Under the pieces are notes generated by a model. That model was not told the origin of the DNA and did no database searches. It was given only the letters and a program-made list of their open reading frames with translations. The position numbers were made by a program, and so were the translations under genes. From the NCBI RefSeq assembly GCF_002270355.1, contig NZ_NJFZ01000009.1:310001-374000 (forward strand): DNA of 64,000 nt, written 5' to 3'. Positions 54,926 through 62,916 of the stretch are shown piece by piece. This stretch comes from Flectobacillus sp. BAB-3569. Lineage in GTDB: Bacteria > Bacteroidota > Bacteroidia > Cytophagales > Spirosomataceae. Numbering within the stretch: position 1 is the stretch's first letter; each line of letters opens with the position of its first letter.

Positions 54926-56176
54926 ATGAAAAAACTTATCCTCGCTGCTCTTATGGCTGGTGCTTTGAGCTATCAAGCTACTGCACAAAAGTCAAAAAAG
55001 AAAAAAGAAACGACCGTCGAAGCGCCTGTGCTCACTACTCGTGAGGTATGGCTCGCTCACCTTGACCAACTGTCTCGACCTGTGTTGCAAAGCTTAGCAA
55101 ATGATAGCCTCAAAATTAAAATGCCTGTCGAATTATCTGTTCATATAGATAACAAAACAAGCCGTTCGCAAGTGGCGTATCTCGAAGCCTTTGGTCGTTT
55201 GCTCTGTGGTATAGCACCATGGCTCAATGCTGAAGGCGGTACTCCTGCTGAAGTTGCGCTAAGAGATACTTACAGACAATGGGCTGTAAAAGCTGTTGCT
55301 AATGCTGTAAATCCTCAGGCAAAAGATTATATGAAATTCGAGGGGGCTGGGCAGCCTTTGGTCGATGCTGCATTTTTGGCATTGGCTTTTGTGCGCTCTC
55401 CTTGGCTTTGGGAGCATTTGGATGCTACCACCAAACAAAATGTAGTAAATTCTTTTGTGAAAACAAGAGAAATAAAACCTGGTTTTAGTAACTGGATATT
55501 GTTTTCAGGGATGATTGAGGCCTTTTTCTGCAAGTATGGCTATTCATGGGATATCCTCCGTATAGAGTATTGCTACCGTCAGTTTGAACAATGGTATTTG
55601 GGTGATGGTATTTATGGCGATGGCGAAAAGTTTCATTATGACTACTACAACAGCTATGTTATTCAGCCTTTTCTGGTAAATATTCATCAAGTAGTAAGTG
55701 CAAAAAATCCTTCTTTTAATTGGGCAGGGAAAAAAATTATGGAGCGTGCACAACGTTACGCACATATTCAAGAAAAACTGGTGAATCCTGATGGTACATT
55801 TCCTGCTATAGGTAGGTCGTTGGTATATAGAGGAGGTGCTTTTCATCATTTAGCTGATATGGCGCTGGTTCATAATCTTCCTAAGGAAATTAGTGTGGCT
55901 CAAACACGTGAAGCTTTAACGGCAATCTTGAAGAAAACAACAGAATCAAAAACCACTTTTGATGAAAAAGGCTGGTTGAAAATCGGATTCTACGGCGCTC
56001 AACCCGAAATCGCAGATTCATATATCACAACAGGGAGTTTATATCTATGCTCTTTTATTTTGCTTCCTCTAGGTTTGCCAGAAACAGATGAGTTTTGGAG
56101 TTCAAGCCCACAACCTTGGACATCGCAACGAATTTGGCAAGGATTGCCAGTACCACCAGACCATGCCATCGATTAA
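54926..56176 (+). CDS. DUF2264 domain protein, exported
   Basis: A 416-residue protein with signal peptide LILAALMAGALSYQATAQ, then a Lys-rich stretch. The DUF2264 alpha-barrel shows SQVAYLEAFGRLLCGIAPWL (about 81-100), DGIYGDGEKFHYDYYNSYVI (about 228-247) and GRSLVYRGGAFH. This family is found in pectin and rhamnogalacturonan utilisation loci and may be a glycosidase; the activity is not settled. It is 86 bases after the GH88 gene. Confidence 0.92.
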   Translation: MKKLILAALMAGALSYQATAQKSKKKKETTVEAPVLTTREVWLAHLDQLSRPVLQSLANDSLKIKMPVELSVHIDNKTSRSQVAYLEAFGRLLCGIAPWLNAEGGTPAEVALRDTYRQWAVKAVANAVNPQAKDYMKFEGAGQPLVDAAFLALAFVRSPWLWEHLDATTKQNVVNSFVKTREIKPGFSNWILFSGMIEAFFCKYGYSWDILRIEYCYRQFEQWYLGDGIYGDGEKFHYDYYNSYVIQPFLVNIHQVVSAKNPSFNWAGKKIMERAQRYAHIQEKLVNPDGTFPAIGRSLVYRGGAFHHLADMALVHNLPKEISVAQTREALTAILKKTTESKTTFDEKGWLKIGFYGAQPEIADSYITTGSLYLCSFILLPLGLPETDEFWSSSPQPWTSQRIWQGLPVPPDHAID

Positions 56177-56329
56177 AAGAATATTTGTTGATTAAACAGG
56201 TTAAGTTGAGTTGAAATGCTAACCGGTTTATCCTTTTATCTACTAACTTGAGTATAATTGTGTATGATTGACACTTATTGGTAAATAGCCAATCTCTAAA
56301 AATTATTTAATCCCTTTAATAAACAAACC

Positions 56330-57706
56330 ATGAAATTATTCAAATATCTTCTAGGAATGGGTCTGTGTTTGTCAATAGCGAAAGCTACTGTCGCGCAAAC
56401 CGTTCGAAATTACAATCCTATTATTCCTGACTTAATTGCTGATCCAAGTATTGTAAAGTTTGGAGATACTTTTTATTGCTACGCCACTACAGATGGTTAT
56501 GATAAAGGTTTGGCAACTTCAGGACCTCCAGTTCTTTGGCAATCCAAAGATTTGGTGAATTGGTCTTTTGACGGAATATTCTTTCCATCGGCTGCCAAAC
56601 AGCTTTTTTGGGCGCCAAGCTATGCCCAAAAGGTAGGAAATGACTATTTCTTTTACCCGACGGTCAATACACATATTTACGTAGCAAAAGCTTCTTCTCC
56701 GAAAGGTCCTTTTAAATTGGTGGGAGAAGATACTTTCGAAAAGGGTAAAGCTCCAGCTCCGCTTGTGCTGATGGATGGGCCTAAAAAGACCAAAGGAATC
56801 GATGCAGAAATCTTTATCGACGATGATAAAACGCCTTATTTGTTTTGGGCACAACGTGGTGCGGCTAAGCTAAAGCCCAATATGACCGAATTAGATGGCA
56901 ATATTCAGGTGATTCAAACGAAGAGAAATGGATATTCTGAAGGTCCAATCTTTTTTAAAAGAAAAGGTATTTACTACTATATGTACACCTTGAGCGGTCA
57001 TGAGCATTATGCTTATGCATATCAATATAGCAAAGTTTCTCCTTTTGGACCTTATGAATTTCCTAAGGAAGAAATTATCGCTAAAACCGATACCACTGAA
57101 AAAATCTATGGTCCTGGGCACGGCAATGTATTCAATATTGGCGATGATTATTATTTCACTTATCTCGAATTCGGTCGCTCGGGAACTAACCGTCAGGTTT
57201 GGATTAATAAAATGGAGTTTAACGAAGATGGAACGATCAAACCCGTAAAATTGACCAATAAAGGTGTAAATCCTTTGAATGTAAAAGATAAAGGGTTGAA
57301 AATAGAGGAAACAAGTGCTTCTTCAACTAAGCCAGAATACAAAGTTCCTCATATTTATGATGCGACACTCAAACGCACTGAGTACTACAATCCTGTCAAT
57401 GCGACTGATTGGTCAAACGGAACTCGCTGGATGGCAGATGCAGCCGATTCTTTAGCGACTTTTACGGCAAAATTGTCAAAACCTCAAACCATTAAGAAAG
57501 TTGAAACCTACTTTGTTAAACCAACTGCTGGTCATGCCTATGTTTTGGAAGGCTCGCTAGATGGTAAAAGTTGGGTAAAATGTGGAGGACACGAGGACGT
57601 TCAAATCAAATCTCCGCACACAGATGTATTGAATAAGAAATTTCAGTATTTGAGAATCAAATTCTTGAAAGGAGTTGCAGGAATTTGGGAATTCAAAGTT
57701 TATTAA
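56330..57706 (+). CDS. Glycoside hydrolase family 43, exported
   Basis: A 458-residue enzyme with signal peptide LGMGLCLSIAKATVAQ. The five-bladed propeller has the base Asp in DPSIVKFGDTFYCYAT (about 35-50), the second Asp in GIDAEIFIDDDKTP (about 161-174) and the acid Glu in SEGPIFFKRKGIYYYMYT (about 204-221). The last 120 residues look like a discoidin/F5-8-type carbohydrate-binding domain. It likely acts on arabinan or galactan side chains of pectin. A terminator follows. Confidence 0.93.
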   Translation: MKLFKYLLGMGLCLSIAKATVAQTVRNYNPIIPDLIADPSIVKFGDTFYCYATTDGYDKGLATSGPPVLWQSKDLVNWSFDGIFFPSAAKQLFWAPSYAQKVGNDYFFYPTVNTHIYVAKASSPKGPFKLVGEDTFEKGKAPAPLVLMDGPKKTKGIDAEIFIDDDKTPYLFWAQRGAAKLKPNMTELDGNIQVIQTKRNGYSEGPIFFKRKGIYYYMYTLSGHEHYAYAYQYSKVSPFGPYEFPKEEIIAKTDTTEKIYGPGHGNVFNIGDDYYFTYLEFGRSGTNRQVWINKMEFNEDGTIKPVKLTNKGVNPLNVKDKGLKIEETSASSTKPEYKVPHIYDATLKRTEYYNPVNATDWSNGTRWMADAADSLATFTAKLSKPQTIKKVETYFVKPTAGHAYVLEGSLDGKSWVKCGGHEDVQIKSPHTDVLNKKFQYLRIKFLKGVAGIWEFKVY

Positions 57707-57730
57707 TTCCTGATATTGTCAATATTTATT

Positions 57731-57761
57731 AAAACCTCAGCTCATTTGGGTTGAGGTTTTT
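57731..57761 (+). terminator. Terminator of the GH88-DUF2264-GH43 set
   Basis: AAAACCTCA and TGAGGTTTT form a 9-bp stem with a 12-base loop, followed by T, 25 bases after the GH43 stop. Confidence 0.8.
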
Positions 57762-57996
57762 CTATTTTTTAAATGGATATTTGAGTAATCGGTAAGAGCA
57801 AAAGGAATTTTTCTTCTTTTTGTCATCAAAAAGAGGGAAATCGAAAAGAAAGTATTGCTTTGCTAAATTGAAATATTATTTGGAAAATCTATAAAAGAGG
57901 CAAATCATAAGAGGGTTTGTGAAAAGTAGATAGAACTAAAAAAGCTAAAATAACTCAACAGTAGCACTTTAGGAAGTACAAAAGGCTATAAAAACA

Positions 57997-58028
57997 AAAA
58001 AAGCAGACTCAGTAAGACTGCTTTTTTG
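57997..58028 (-). terminator. Hairpin downstream of the tRNA-like RNA
   Basis: AAAAAGCAG and CTGCTTTTT form a stem with an 11-base loop and A/T tracts on both sides. On the minus strand it is about 140 bases past the 3' end of the tRNA-like RNA and would give a primary transcript of about 350 bases. Confidence 0.6.
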
Positions 58029-58166
58029 AATTACACTTCATCAACAAACTAAAAACCAAATAAAACTACTTTATTATATTCGTAGTCAATCTGATAATCT
58101 GGGAATAAAGGTAATCAGGAAATTTTATTTTGCCAAATCGTATATCCCCAAAATTTCAGATAATTG

Positions 58167-58326
58167 CTGTAGGAGAAGGACTCGAACCTCCACGGCGTAG
58201 TTAGGTATAGTACAAAATCTGGTGGTCAACCCCAGTCTATCTTGCGATAGGCATTATACTAACTTTATCCCGTAATCACCACCCCCGAGACAGGAGGGCA
58301 CGTCTGCCAAATTTCATCACCCTACA
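58167..58326 (-). ncRNA. tRNA-like RNA with class II D-arm and a ~90-base structured insert
   Basis: Read on the minus strand, TGTAGGG at the 5' end pairs with TCCTACA at the 3' end (7 bp). Next come a class II D-arm (ATG-AAATTTGGCAGA-CGT) and a hairpin CCCTC-CTGTCTC-GGGGG in the anticodon place. At the 3' end is a T-arm GGAGG-TTCGAGT-CCTTC. Between the second hairpin and the T-arm lie about 90 bases rather than 4-20. There, CTATC-GCAA-GATAG is a GNRA-capped hairpin, GGTGGT can pair with ACCACC, and AGTTAGTATA with TATACCTAACT; the last two would cross, making a pseudoknot. The anticodon by position would be GTC with U37, which does not fit a class II tRNA. CCA is not encoded. I do not know a matching family. 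Confidence 0.7.
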
Positions 58327-58360
58327 TTGTGTGTGTCGTTGTTCTTTTAACTTGACAATG

Positions 58361-58392
58361 CAAAGTTAACAGTCGTTCAGATATTTTGCAAA
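58361..58392 (-). promoter_or_regulatory. Strong promoter of the tRNA-like RNA
   Basis: On the minus strand TTTG (58392-58389), 20 bases, then TAACTTTG (58368-58361). This is the full -33/-7 consensus, with the same -7 and following bases as the tRNA-Ala promoter at 52204. It points at the tRNA-like RNA with about 25-30 bases of leader. Confidence 0.75.
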
Positions 58393-58531
58393 TATTTTAT
58401 AAAAAATTATTAAAATTTATAGTGTTTTCAAAAATTTGCTATTTTTGTTAACGAATCGTTAAAAATGGCAATTCTTGAAGCCTTGTTTTTTGCGAAATTG
58501 TTAATAATAACTTTAGACTATATTAATACTT

Positions 58532-59005
58532 ATGGAAAAAGTACCAGGCATTGACCAAGTTGATTTAAAAATATTAGGGCTTTTGATGAGCGATGCTACT
58601 ATGCCCTATACCGAAATTGCCAAAAAAATCCATGTTTCCAGTGGTACAGTCCATGTAAGGATGGCCAAAATGGAAGAAATGGGAATTGTTAAAGGCTCCC
58701 AACTGATTGTAGACCATACTCGACTTGGATGGGATATATCTGCTTTTCTAGGTATTTATCTGGATAAAAGTTCGCTATATGCGGAGGTTGCAGACCAACT
58801 CATGCAAATCCCTGAAGTTGTAAGCATAAATTATACCACGGGCATTTATTCTATTTTTGCCAAAATTGTTTGTCGTGATACCGTTCATTTAAGAGAAGTA
58901 TTGCATGATAAAATTCAAAAAGTGGCAGGTATTCAGAGAACAGAAACATTTATATCGTTGGAAGAGTCGGTAAATCGCTCGGTTCCGTTTGCGAATCCTT
59001 CTTAA
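58532..59005 (+). CDS. Lrp/AsnC family transcriptional regulator
   Basis: A 157-residue regulator. The N-terminal HTH (DLKILGLLMSDATMPYTEIA, then KKIHVSSGTVHVRMAKMEEMG) is typical of Lrp, and the C-terminal RAM/ligand domain starts near residue 68. Amino-acid-responsive control is the family role. It reads away from the tRNA-like RNA; the gap of about 200 bases holds both promoters. Confidence 0.93.
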   Translation: MEKVPGIDQVDLKILGLLMSDATMPYTEIAKKIHVSSGTVHVRMAKMEEMGIVKGSQLIVDHTRLGWDISAFLGIYLDKSSLYAEVADQLMQIPEVVSINYTTGIYSIFAKIVCRDTVHLREVLHDKIQKVAGIQRTETFISLEESVNRSVPFANPS

Positions 59006-59269
59006 AAGGAGGGTTTGAGTGGAGTTTTCTTCAAAAATTAGGAATAATTGGGGTACATCTTAGAAAAATTCTAAACAACAGAACTTTTCTTGCGCTTTTT
59101 GGTTTATTTTTGTAGACCAATTATTTCAGTGAATGAATTCAAAGGTCAATAATTAGTTAAAAAGCTAACAAATATCATTTTTTTGAATGACATTTTAACA
59201 TGCTTTGAAATTACTTCCTTGTCTAGCACAAAATCACTGATATACCAATTGCTGTAACAGATTAAAACA

Positions 59270-60718
59270 ATGGCAAAAGAAGAAATAGACATTCTCGAAG
59301 AAATCACCTCCTCTGAGTATAAATATGGTTTCGAAAGTCACTTCGAAACAGATGAAGTACCTGCAGGTTTGAATGAAGACGTTATCCGTCAAATCTCGGC
59401 TAAGAAAGACGAGCCAGAATGGATGTTGGAATGGCGTTTGAGCGCATACCGTACTTGGTTGGGTATGCAAGAACCAGAATGGGCTAACGTTGACTATAAA
59501 AAAGTTGACTACCAAGCAATCAAATATTATTCAGCTCCAAAACAAACGAAAGTTGTCAATTCATTGGATGAGATTGATCCAGAATTACGTCGTACTTTCG
59601 AAAAATTAGGTATCTCTCTTGACGAGCAGAAACGCCTTTCTGGAGTTGCAGTAGATGCTGTAATTGACTCAGTTTCAGTGGCTACTACTTTTAAAAAGAC
59701 TTTAGCTGAAAAAGGTATTATCTTTAGCTCGATGTCTGAAGCAATTAAAGAGCATCCTGAATTAATCAAAAAATACTTGGGTTCAGTGGTGCCTGTAAAG
59801 GATAATTTCTTTTCGGCATTGAATGCTGCTGTATTCTCAGATGGTTCATTCTGTTATATTCCAAAAGGAGTAAGATGCCCGATGGAATTGTCTACGTATT
59901 TCCGCATTAATGCGGCTGGTACTGGTCAATTTGAGCGTACTTTGATTGTTGCTGACGAGTCTTCTTATGTAAGTTACTTAGAAGGTTGTACTGCTCCAAT
60001 GCGTGACGAAAACCAATTGCACGCTGCTGTAGTTGAAATTGTAGCACACGAAAATGCAGAGGTTAAATACTCTACTGTTCAAAACTGGTATCCAGGTGAT
60101 AAAGACGGTAAAGGTGGTATTTACAACTTCGTAACAAAACGTGGTATTTGTGATGGCGCTAACTCAAAAATCTCTTGGACTCAAGTAGAAACAGGTTCTG
60201 CAATTACATGGAAATACCCTTCTGTAATTTTGAAAGGTGATAACTCTATTGGAGAATTTTATTCAGTAGCTGTTACTAACAATATGCAACAAGCAGATAC
60301 TGGTACGAAAATGGTACACATTGGTAAAAATACCAAGTCTCGTATCGTTTCAAAAGGTATTTCTGCAGGTCGTTCTCAAAACTCATATAGAGGATTAGTT
60401 GAAGTGATGAAACGCGCTGAAAATGCTCGTAACTTCTCTCAATGTGACTCATTGTTGATGGGTGACCGTTGTGGTGCGCATACTTTCCCATACATTGAAG
60501 TAAAAAATAACACAGCTACTGTAGAGCACGAAGCGACAACTTCGAAGATTGGTGAAGATCAAATCTTCTATTGTAATCAGCGTGGAATTTCTACTGAAGC
60601 AGCTATTGCTTTGATTGTGAACGGATATGCCAAAGAAGTATTGAACCAATTACCAATGGAATTTGCTGTAGAAGCACAAAAACTTCTCGCTATCTCTTTG
60701 GAAGGTTCGGTAGGTTAA
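59270..60718 (+). CDS. sufB: Fe-S cluster assembly scaffold protein SufB
   Basis: A 482-residue cytoplasmic protein that, with SufC and SufD, builds and transfers Fe-S clusters. It has the SufB pattern: [16 protein letters not shown] near residue 38, the beta-helix core with [20 protein letters not shown] near 232-251, and the C-terminal [14 protein letters not shown] and [20 protein letters not shown]. No other suf gene follows; a terminator and a bestrophin gene do, which is unusual because sufC and sufD normally come next. Confidence 0.96.
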   Translation: MAKEEIDILEEITSSEYKYGFESHFETDEVPAGLNEDVIRQISAKKDEPEWMLEWRLSAYRTWLGMQEPEWANVDYKKVDYQAIKYYSAPKQTKVVNSLDEIDPELRRTFEKLGISLDEQKRLSGVAVDAVIDSVSVATTFKKTLAEKGIIFSSMSEAIKEHPELIKKYLGSVVPVKDNFFSALNAAVFSDGSFCYIPKGVRCPMELSTYFRINAAGTGQFERTLIVADESSYVSYLEGCTAPMRDENQLHAAVVEIVAHENAEVKYSTVQNWYPGDKDGKGGIYNFVTKRGICDGANSKISWTQVETGSAITWKYPSVILKGDNSIGEFYSVAVTNNMQQADTGTKMVHIGKNTKSRIVSKGISAGRSQNSYRGLVEVMKRAENARNFSQCDSLLMGDRCGAHTFPYIEVKNNTATVEHEATTSKIGEDQIFYCNQRGISTEAAIALIVNGYAKEVLNQLPMEFAVEAQKLLAISLEGSVG

Positions 60719-60745
60719 CGAATTGTAATTTATTACGATAGATAT

Positions 60746-60780
60746 AAAAACAGCTTCTATTTTTGATAGAAGCTGTTTTT
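60746..60780 (+). terminator. Terminator after sufB
   Basis: AAAAACAGCTTCTAT and ATAGAAGCTGTTTTT form a 15-bp stem with a 5-base loop, then a T-rich tail. It separates sufB from the bestrophin gene. Confidence 0.88.
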
Positions 60781-60823
60781 GTTTGTATCATCGAAACTAT
60801 TATACAAAATTATTCTTATCTCT

Positions 60824-61711
60824 ATGATCAATTATAATCCAAAGGAATGGTTCACCTTTATTTTCCACTTTCATAAAGCCGATACTTTCAGAAAGTTGTT
60901 CCCTATGCTAATTGCTATTGGAGCCTACTCTGGTTTGATTGCTTATTTGGAAGTAGATGTTTTTAAATTAAGTGAAAATTCGCATATCAAAAATATTCCA
61001 GCTATGCATGGAATGCTAGGTTTTGTGATTTCGATGTTGTTGGTATTTAGAACAAACACTGCCTATGATCGTTGGTGGGAGGGAAGACGTAACTGGGGCG
61101 CTTTGACAAATGCCTCACGCAATTTTGCCATCAAAATTCAAGCGATAATACCCAAAGAGCTAGTAGCAGAAAGAGTCTTAATCGAAAAGCTTATTGTAGA
61201 ATATGCTTTTGCATTGAAACGCCATTTGCGTGGACATCAAAATGATAGTGAGTTGTTCATTTCTGAATATAAAGTGAAGCCAGAATATCACAAACCTAAT
61301 TACATAGCCAAATTGCTAGTTGAGCAGGTGCAGGCATTATATGCAAAAAATATCATTTCTGGCGAGCAGTTACTTTTTATTAATGAGGAAGTTCGAGCTT
61401 TTACAGATATTTGTGGCGCTTGTGAGCGTATTAAAAATACGCCAATTCCATTTTCCTACACAGCCTTTTTGAAAAAGTTTATCTTCTTTTATGTAATGAC
61501 TTTACCCTTTGGTTATGTTTTTACGTTAGGTTATATAGTGATTCCAGTGGTAGTTTTTGTGTTTTATGTGTTGGCAAGTTTAGAGCTGATTGCAGAAGAA
61601 ATTGAAAATCCATTTGGGACAGATGCCAATGATTTGCCACTAGCGCAGATGTGTAGAAATATCCAAAAGCATGTAGGTGAAATTTTTCAAGAAGAATCTG
61701 TTTTGAGATAA
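60824..61711 (+). CDS. Bestrophin family ion channel protein
   Basis: A 295-residue membrane protein from the ATG giving MINYNPKEW; an earlier ATG at 60779 overlaps the terminator. The bestrophin block FRTNTAYDRWWEGRRNWGAL (about residues 69-88) is clear. Four membrane segments are near 25-45, 55-70, 215-235 and 240-260. The acidic segment after the last (ELIAEEIENPFGTDANDLPL) is the calcium-clasp-like region. Bacterial members are cation or anion channels. Confidence 0.93.
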   Translation: MINYNPKEWFTFIFHFHKADTFRKLFPMLIAIGAYSGLIAYLEVDVFKLSENSHIKNIPAMHGMLGFVISMLLVFRTNTAYDRWWEGRRNWGALTNASRNFAIKIQAIIPKELVAERVLIEKLIVEYAFALKRHLRGHQNDSELFISEYKVKPEYHKPNYIAKLLVEQVQALYAKNIISGEQLLFINEEVRAFTDICGACERIKNTPIPFSYTAFLKKFIFFYVMTLPFGYVFTLGYIVIPVVVFVFYVLASLELIAEEIENPFGTDANDLPLAQMCRNIQKHVGEIFQEESVLR

Positions 61712-61715
61712 AAAG

Positions 61716-61747
61716 AAAGCCGTTAGTTTATCGCTAACGGCTTTTAT
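61716..61747. terminator. Bidirectional terminator
   Basis: AAAGCCGTTAG and CTAACGGCTTT form an 11-bp stem with a 7-base loop between the convergent bestrophin and pheA genes. Confidence 0.88.
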
Positions 61748-61749
61748 TT

Positions 61750-62826
61750 TTACACCATTTTTACATAACTTCCGAGCCACTTAATGTCGGATTCATGTTT
61801 TTTCATGATATGTTGAACATTCTCATCTAAGAAATACCCATCAAATTCCATCAAGAACCAGAAGTTGAAGGTTTCACCTTCTTTCACAGGTCTCGATTCA
61901 ATTTTAACAAGGTTGATTCCACGATTTTCAAACTCTTGTAGGAATCTTACCAGAGTTCCTGGCTTACCATCATCGGGAAGTTTAGCAATGATGGTAGTTT
62001 TATCTTTTTCACTCTTCTGATTGACAAAATCTTTTCCGATAATGAAAAATCTTGTTCTATTTTGAGAGGAATCTTGAATATTGTCAAACAAGATAGGAAC
62101 ATCAAACAATTTGGCTGCGATATGCGAACAAACTGCGGCAGATTGCTCATCTTGAGAAGCTAATTTGGCAGCTTTGGAAGTCGAATCTACTTGTACAAAA
62201 AACTCTTCATCCTTACCATTGAAATATTCATTTAAGAATTTTTCACATTGCCCAAAAGCGATGTCTTTTGAATAAATTCGTTTGATATCCGATAATTTTT
62301 CAGATTTGGTAGCAAACGTAAAGTGAACAGGAATAACCACTTCTGCTACAATTTTCAAATCTGTTTCGTTTAGCAAATCAATCGTCTCTTTTACAATACC
62401 TTCCAAATTGTTTTCGATAGGGACAACACCAAATCTTGCACGACCTGTATCAACACTTTCAAAAACTGAACGAATGCTTGGCAAAGGTAAGTAATCGCTC
62501 ATAGCACCAAAACGACTTTCGGCTGCTTGGTGAGTAAAGCTACCCTCAGGACCCAAATAGGCAATACGTTCTGGCAGTTCAAGATTACGAGATACTGCAA
62601 AAATTTCAAGGTAAATAGCCTCAATCGCAGGTCGTGTCAATAAGCCTTGGCTCATTTCTGCAAGACGGTCGATGATTTGCTTCTCACGCTCAGGACGATA
62701 AATAACAGTCTGAGTCGTTTTTTTAAGCTCTCCAACATGCTTAACAACTTCCATACGCTTGTTGAGTATCTCAAGCATTTCATTGTCAAGCTCATCAATT
62801 TGTTGTCGTAATTGTTCTAGGGTCAT
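61750..62826 (-). CDS. pheA: Bifunctional chorismate mutase/prephenate dehydratase
   Basis: A 358-residue enzyme of phenylalanine synthesis (chorismate to prephenate to phenylpyruvate). Residues 1-85 are an AroQ-type chorismate mutase (LRQQIDELDNEMLEILNKRM). About 93-270 is prephenate dehydratase (IAYLGPEGSFTHQA, STSKAAKLA, TRFFIIG). The ACT domain from about 275 shows GTLVRFLQEFENRGINLVKI and the ESRP motif, which binds phenylalanine for feedback control. It lies 90 bases downstream of parE on the same strand. Confidence 0.95.
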   Translation of the reverse strand: MTLEQLRQQIDELDNEMLEILNKRMEVVKHVGELKKTTQTVIYRPEREKQIIDRLAEMSQGLLTRPAIEAIYLEIFAVSRNLELPERIAYLGPEGSFTHQAAESRFGAMSDYLPLPSIRSVFESVDTGRARFGVVPIENNLEGIVKETIDLLNETDLKIVAEVVIPVHFTFATKSEKLSDIKRIYSKDIAFGQCEKFLNEYFNGKDEEFFVQVDSTSKAAKLASQDEQSAAVCSHIAAKLFDVPILFDNIQDSSQNRTRFFIIGKDFVNQKSEKDKTTIIAKLPDDGKPGTLVRFLQEFENRGINLVKIESRPVKEGETFNFWFLMEFDGYFLDENVQHIMKKHESDIKWLGSYVKMV

Positions 62827-62916
62827 ATTATGGTTAACAGGATATTTCTGCTAGCGAACAGGAAGAGGAATACTTGATTAAGGGCTCACAAAGACTATTG
62901 AGCCCTTAGTAATATC

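Noticed and set aside
58167-58326. tmRNA (ssrA)
   Set aside because: The element is only about 160 bases, has a D-arm with a stem and an anticodon-like hairpin, and no tag frame ending in Ala-Ala is seen.
58167-58326. Group I intron in a tRNA anticodon loop
   Set aside because: The crossing helices recall P3/P7, but the insert is about 90 bases, far below the size of a group I core, and lies after the second hairpin, not within its loop.
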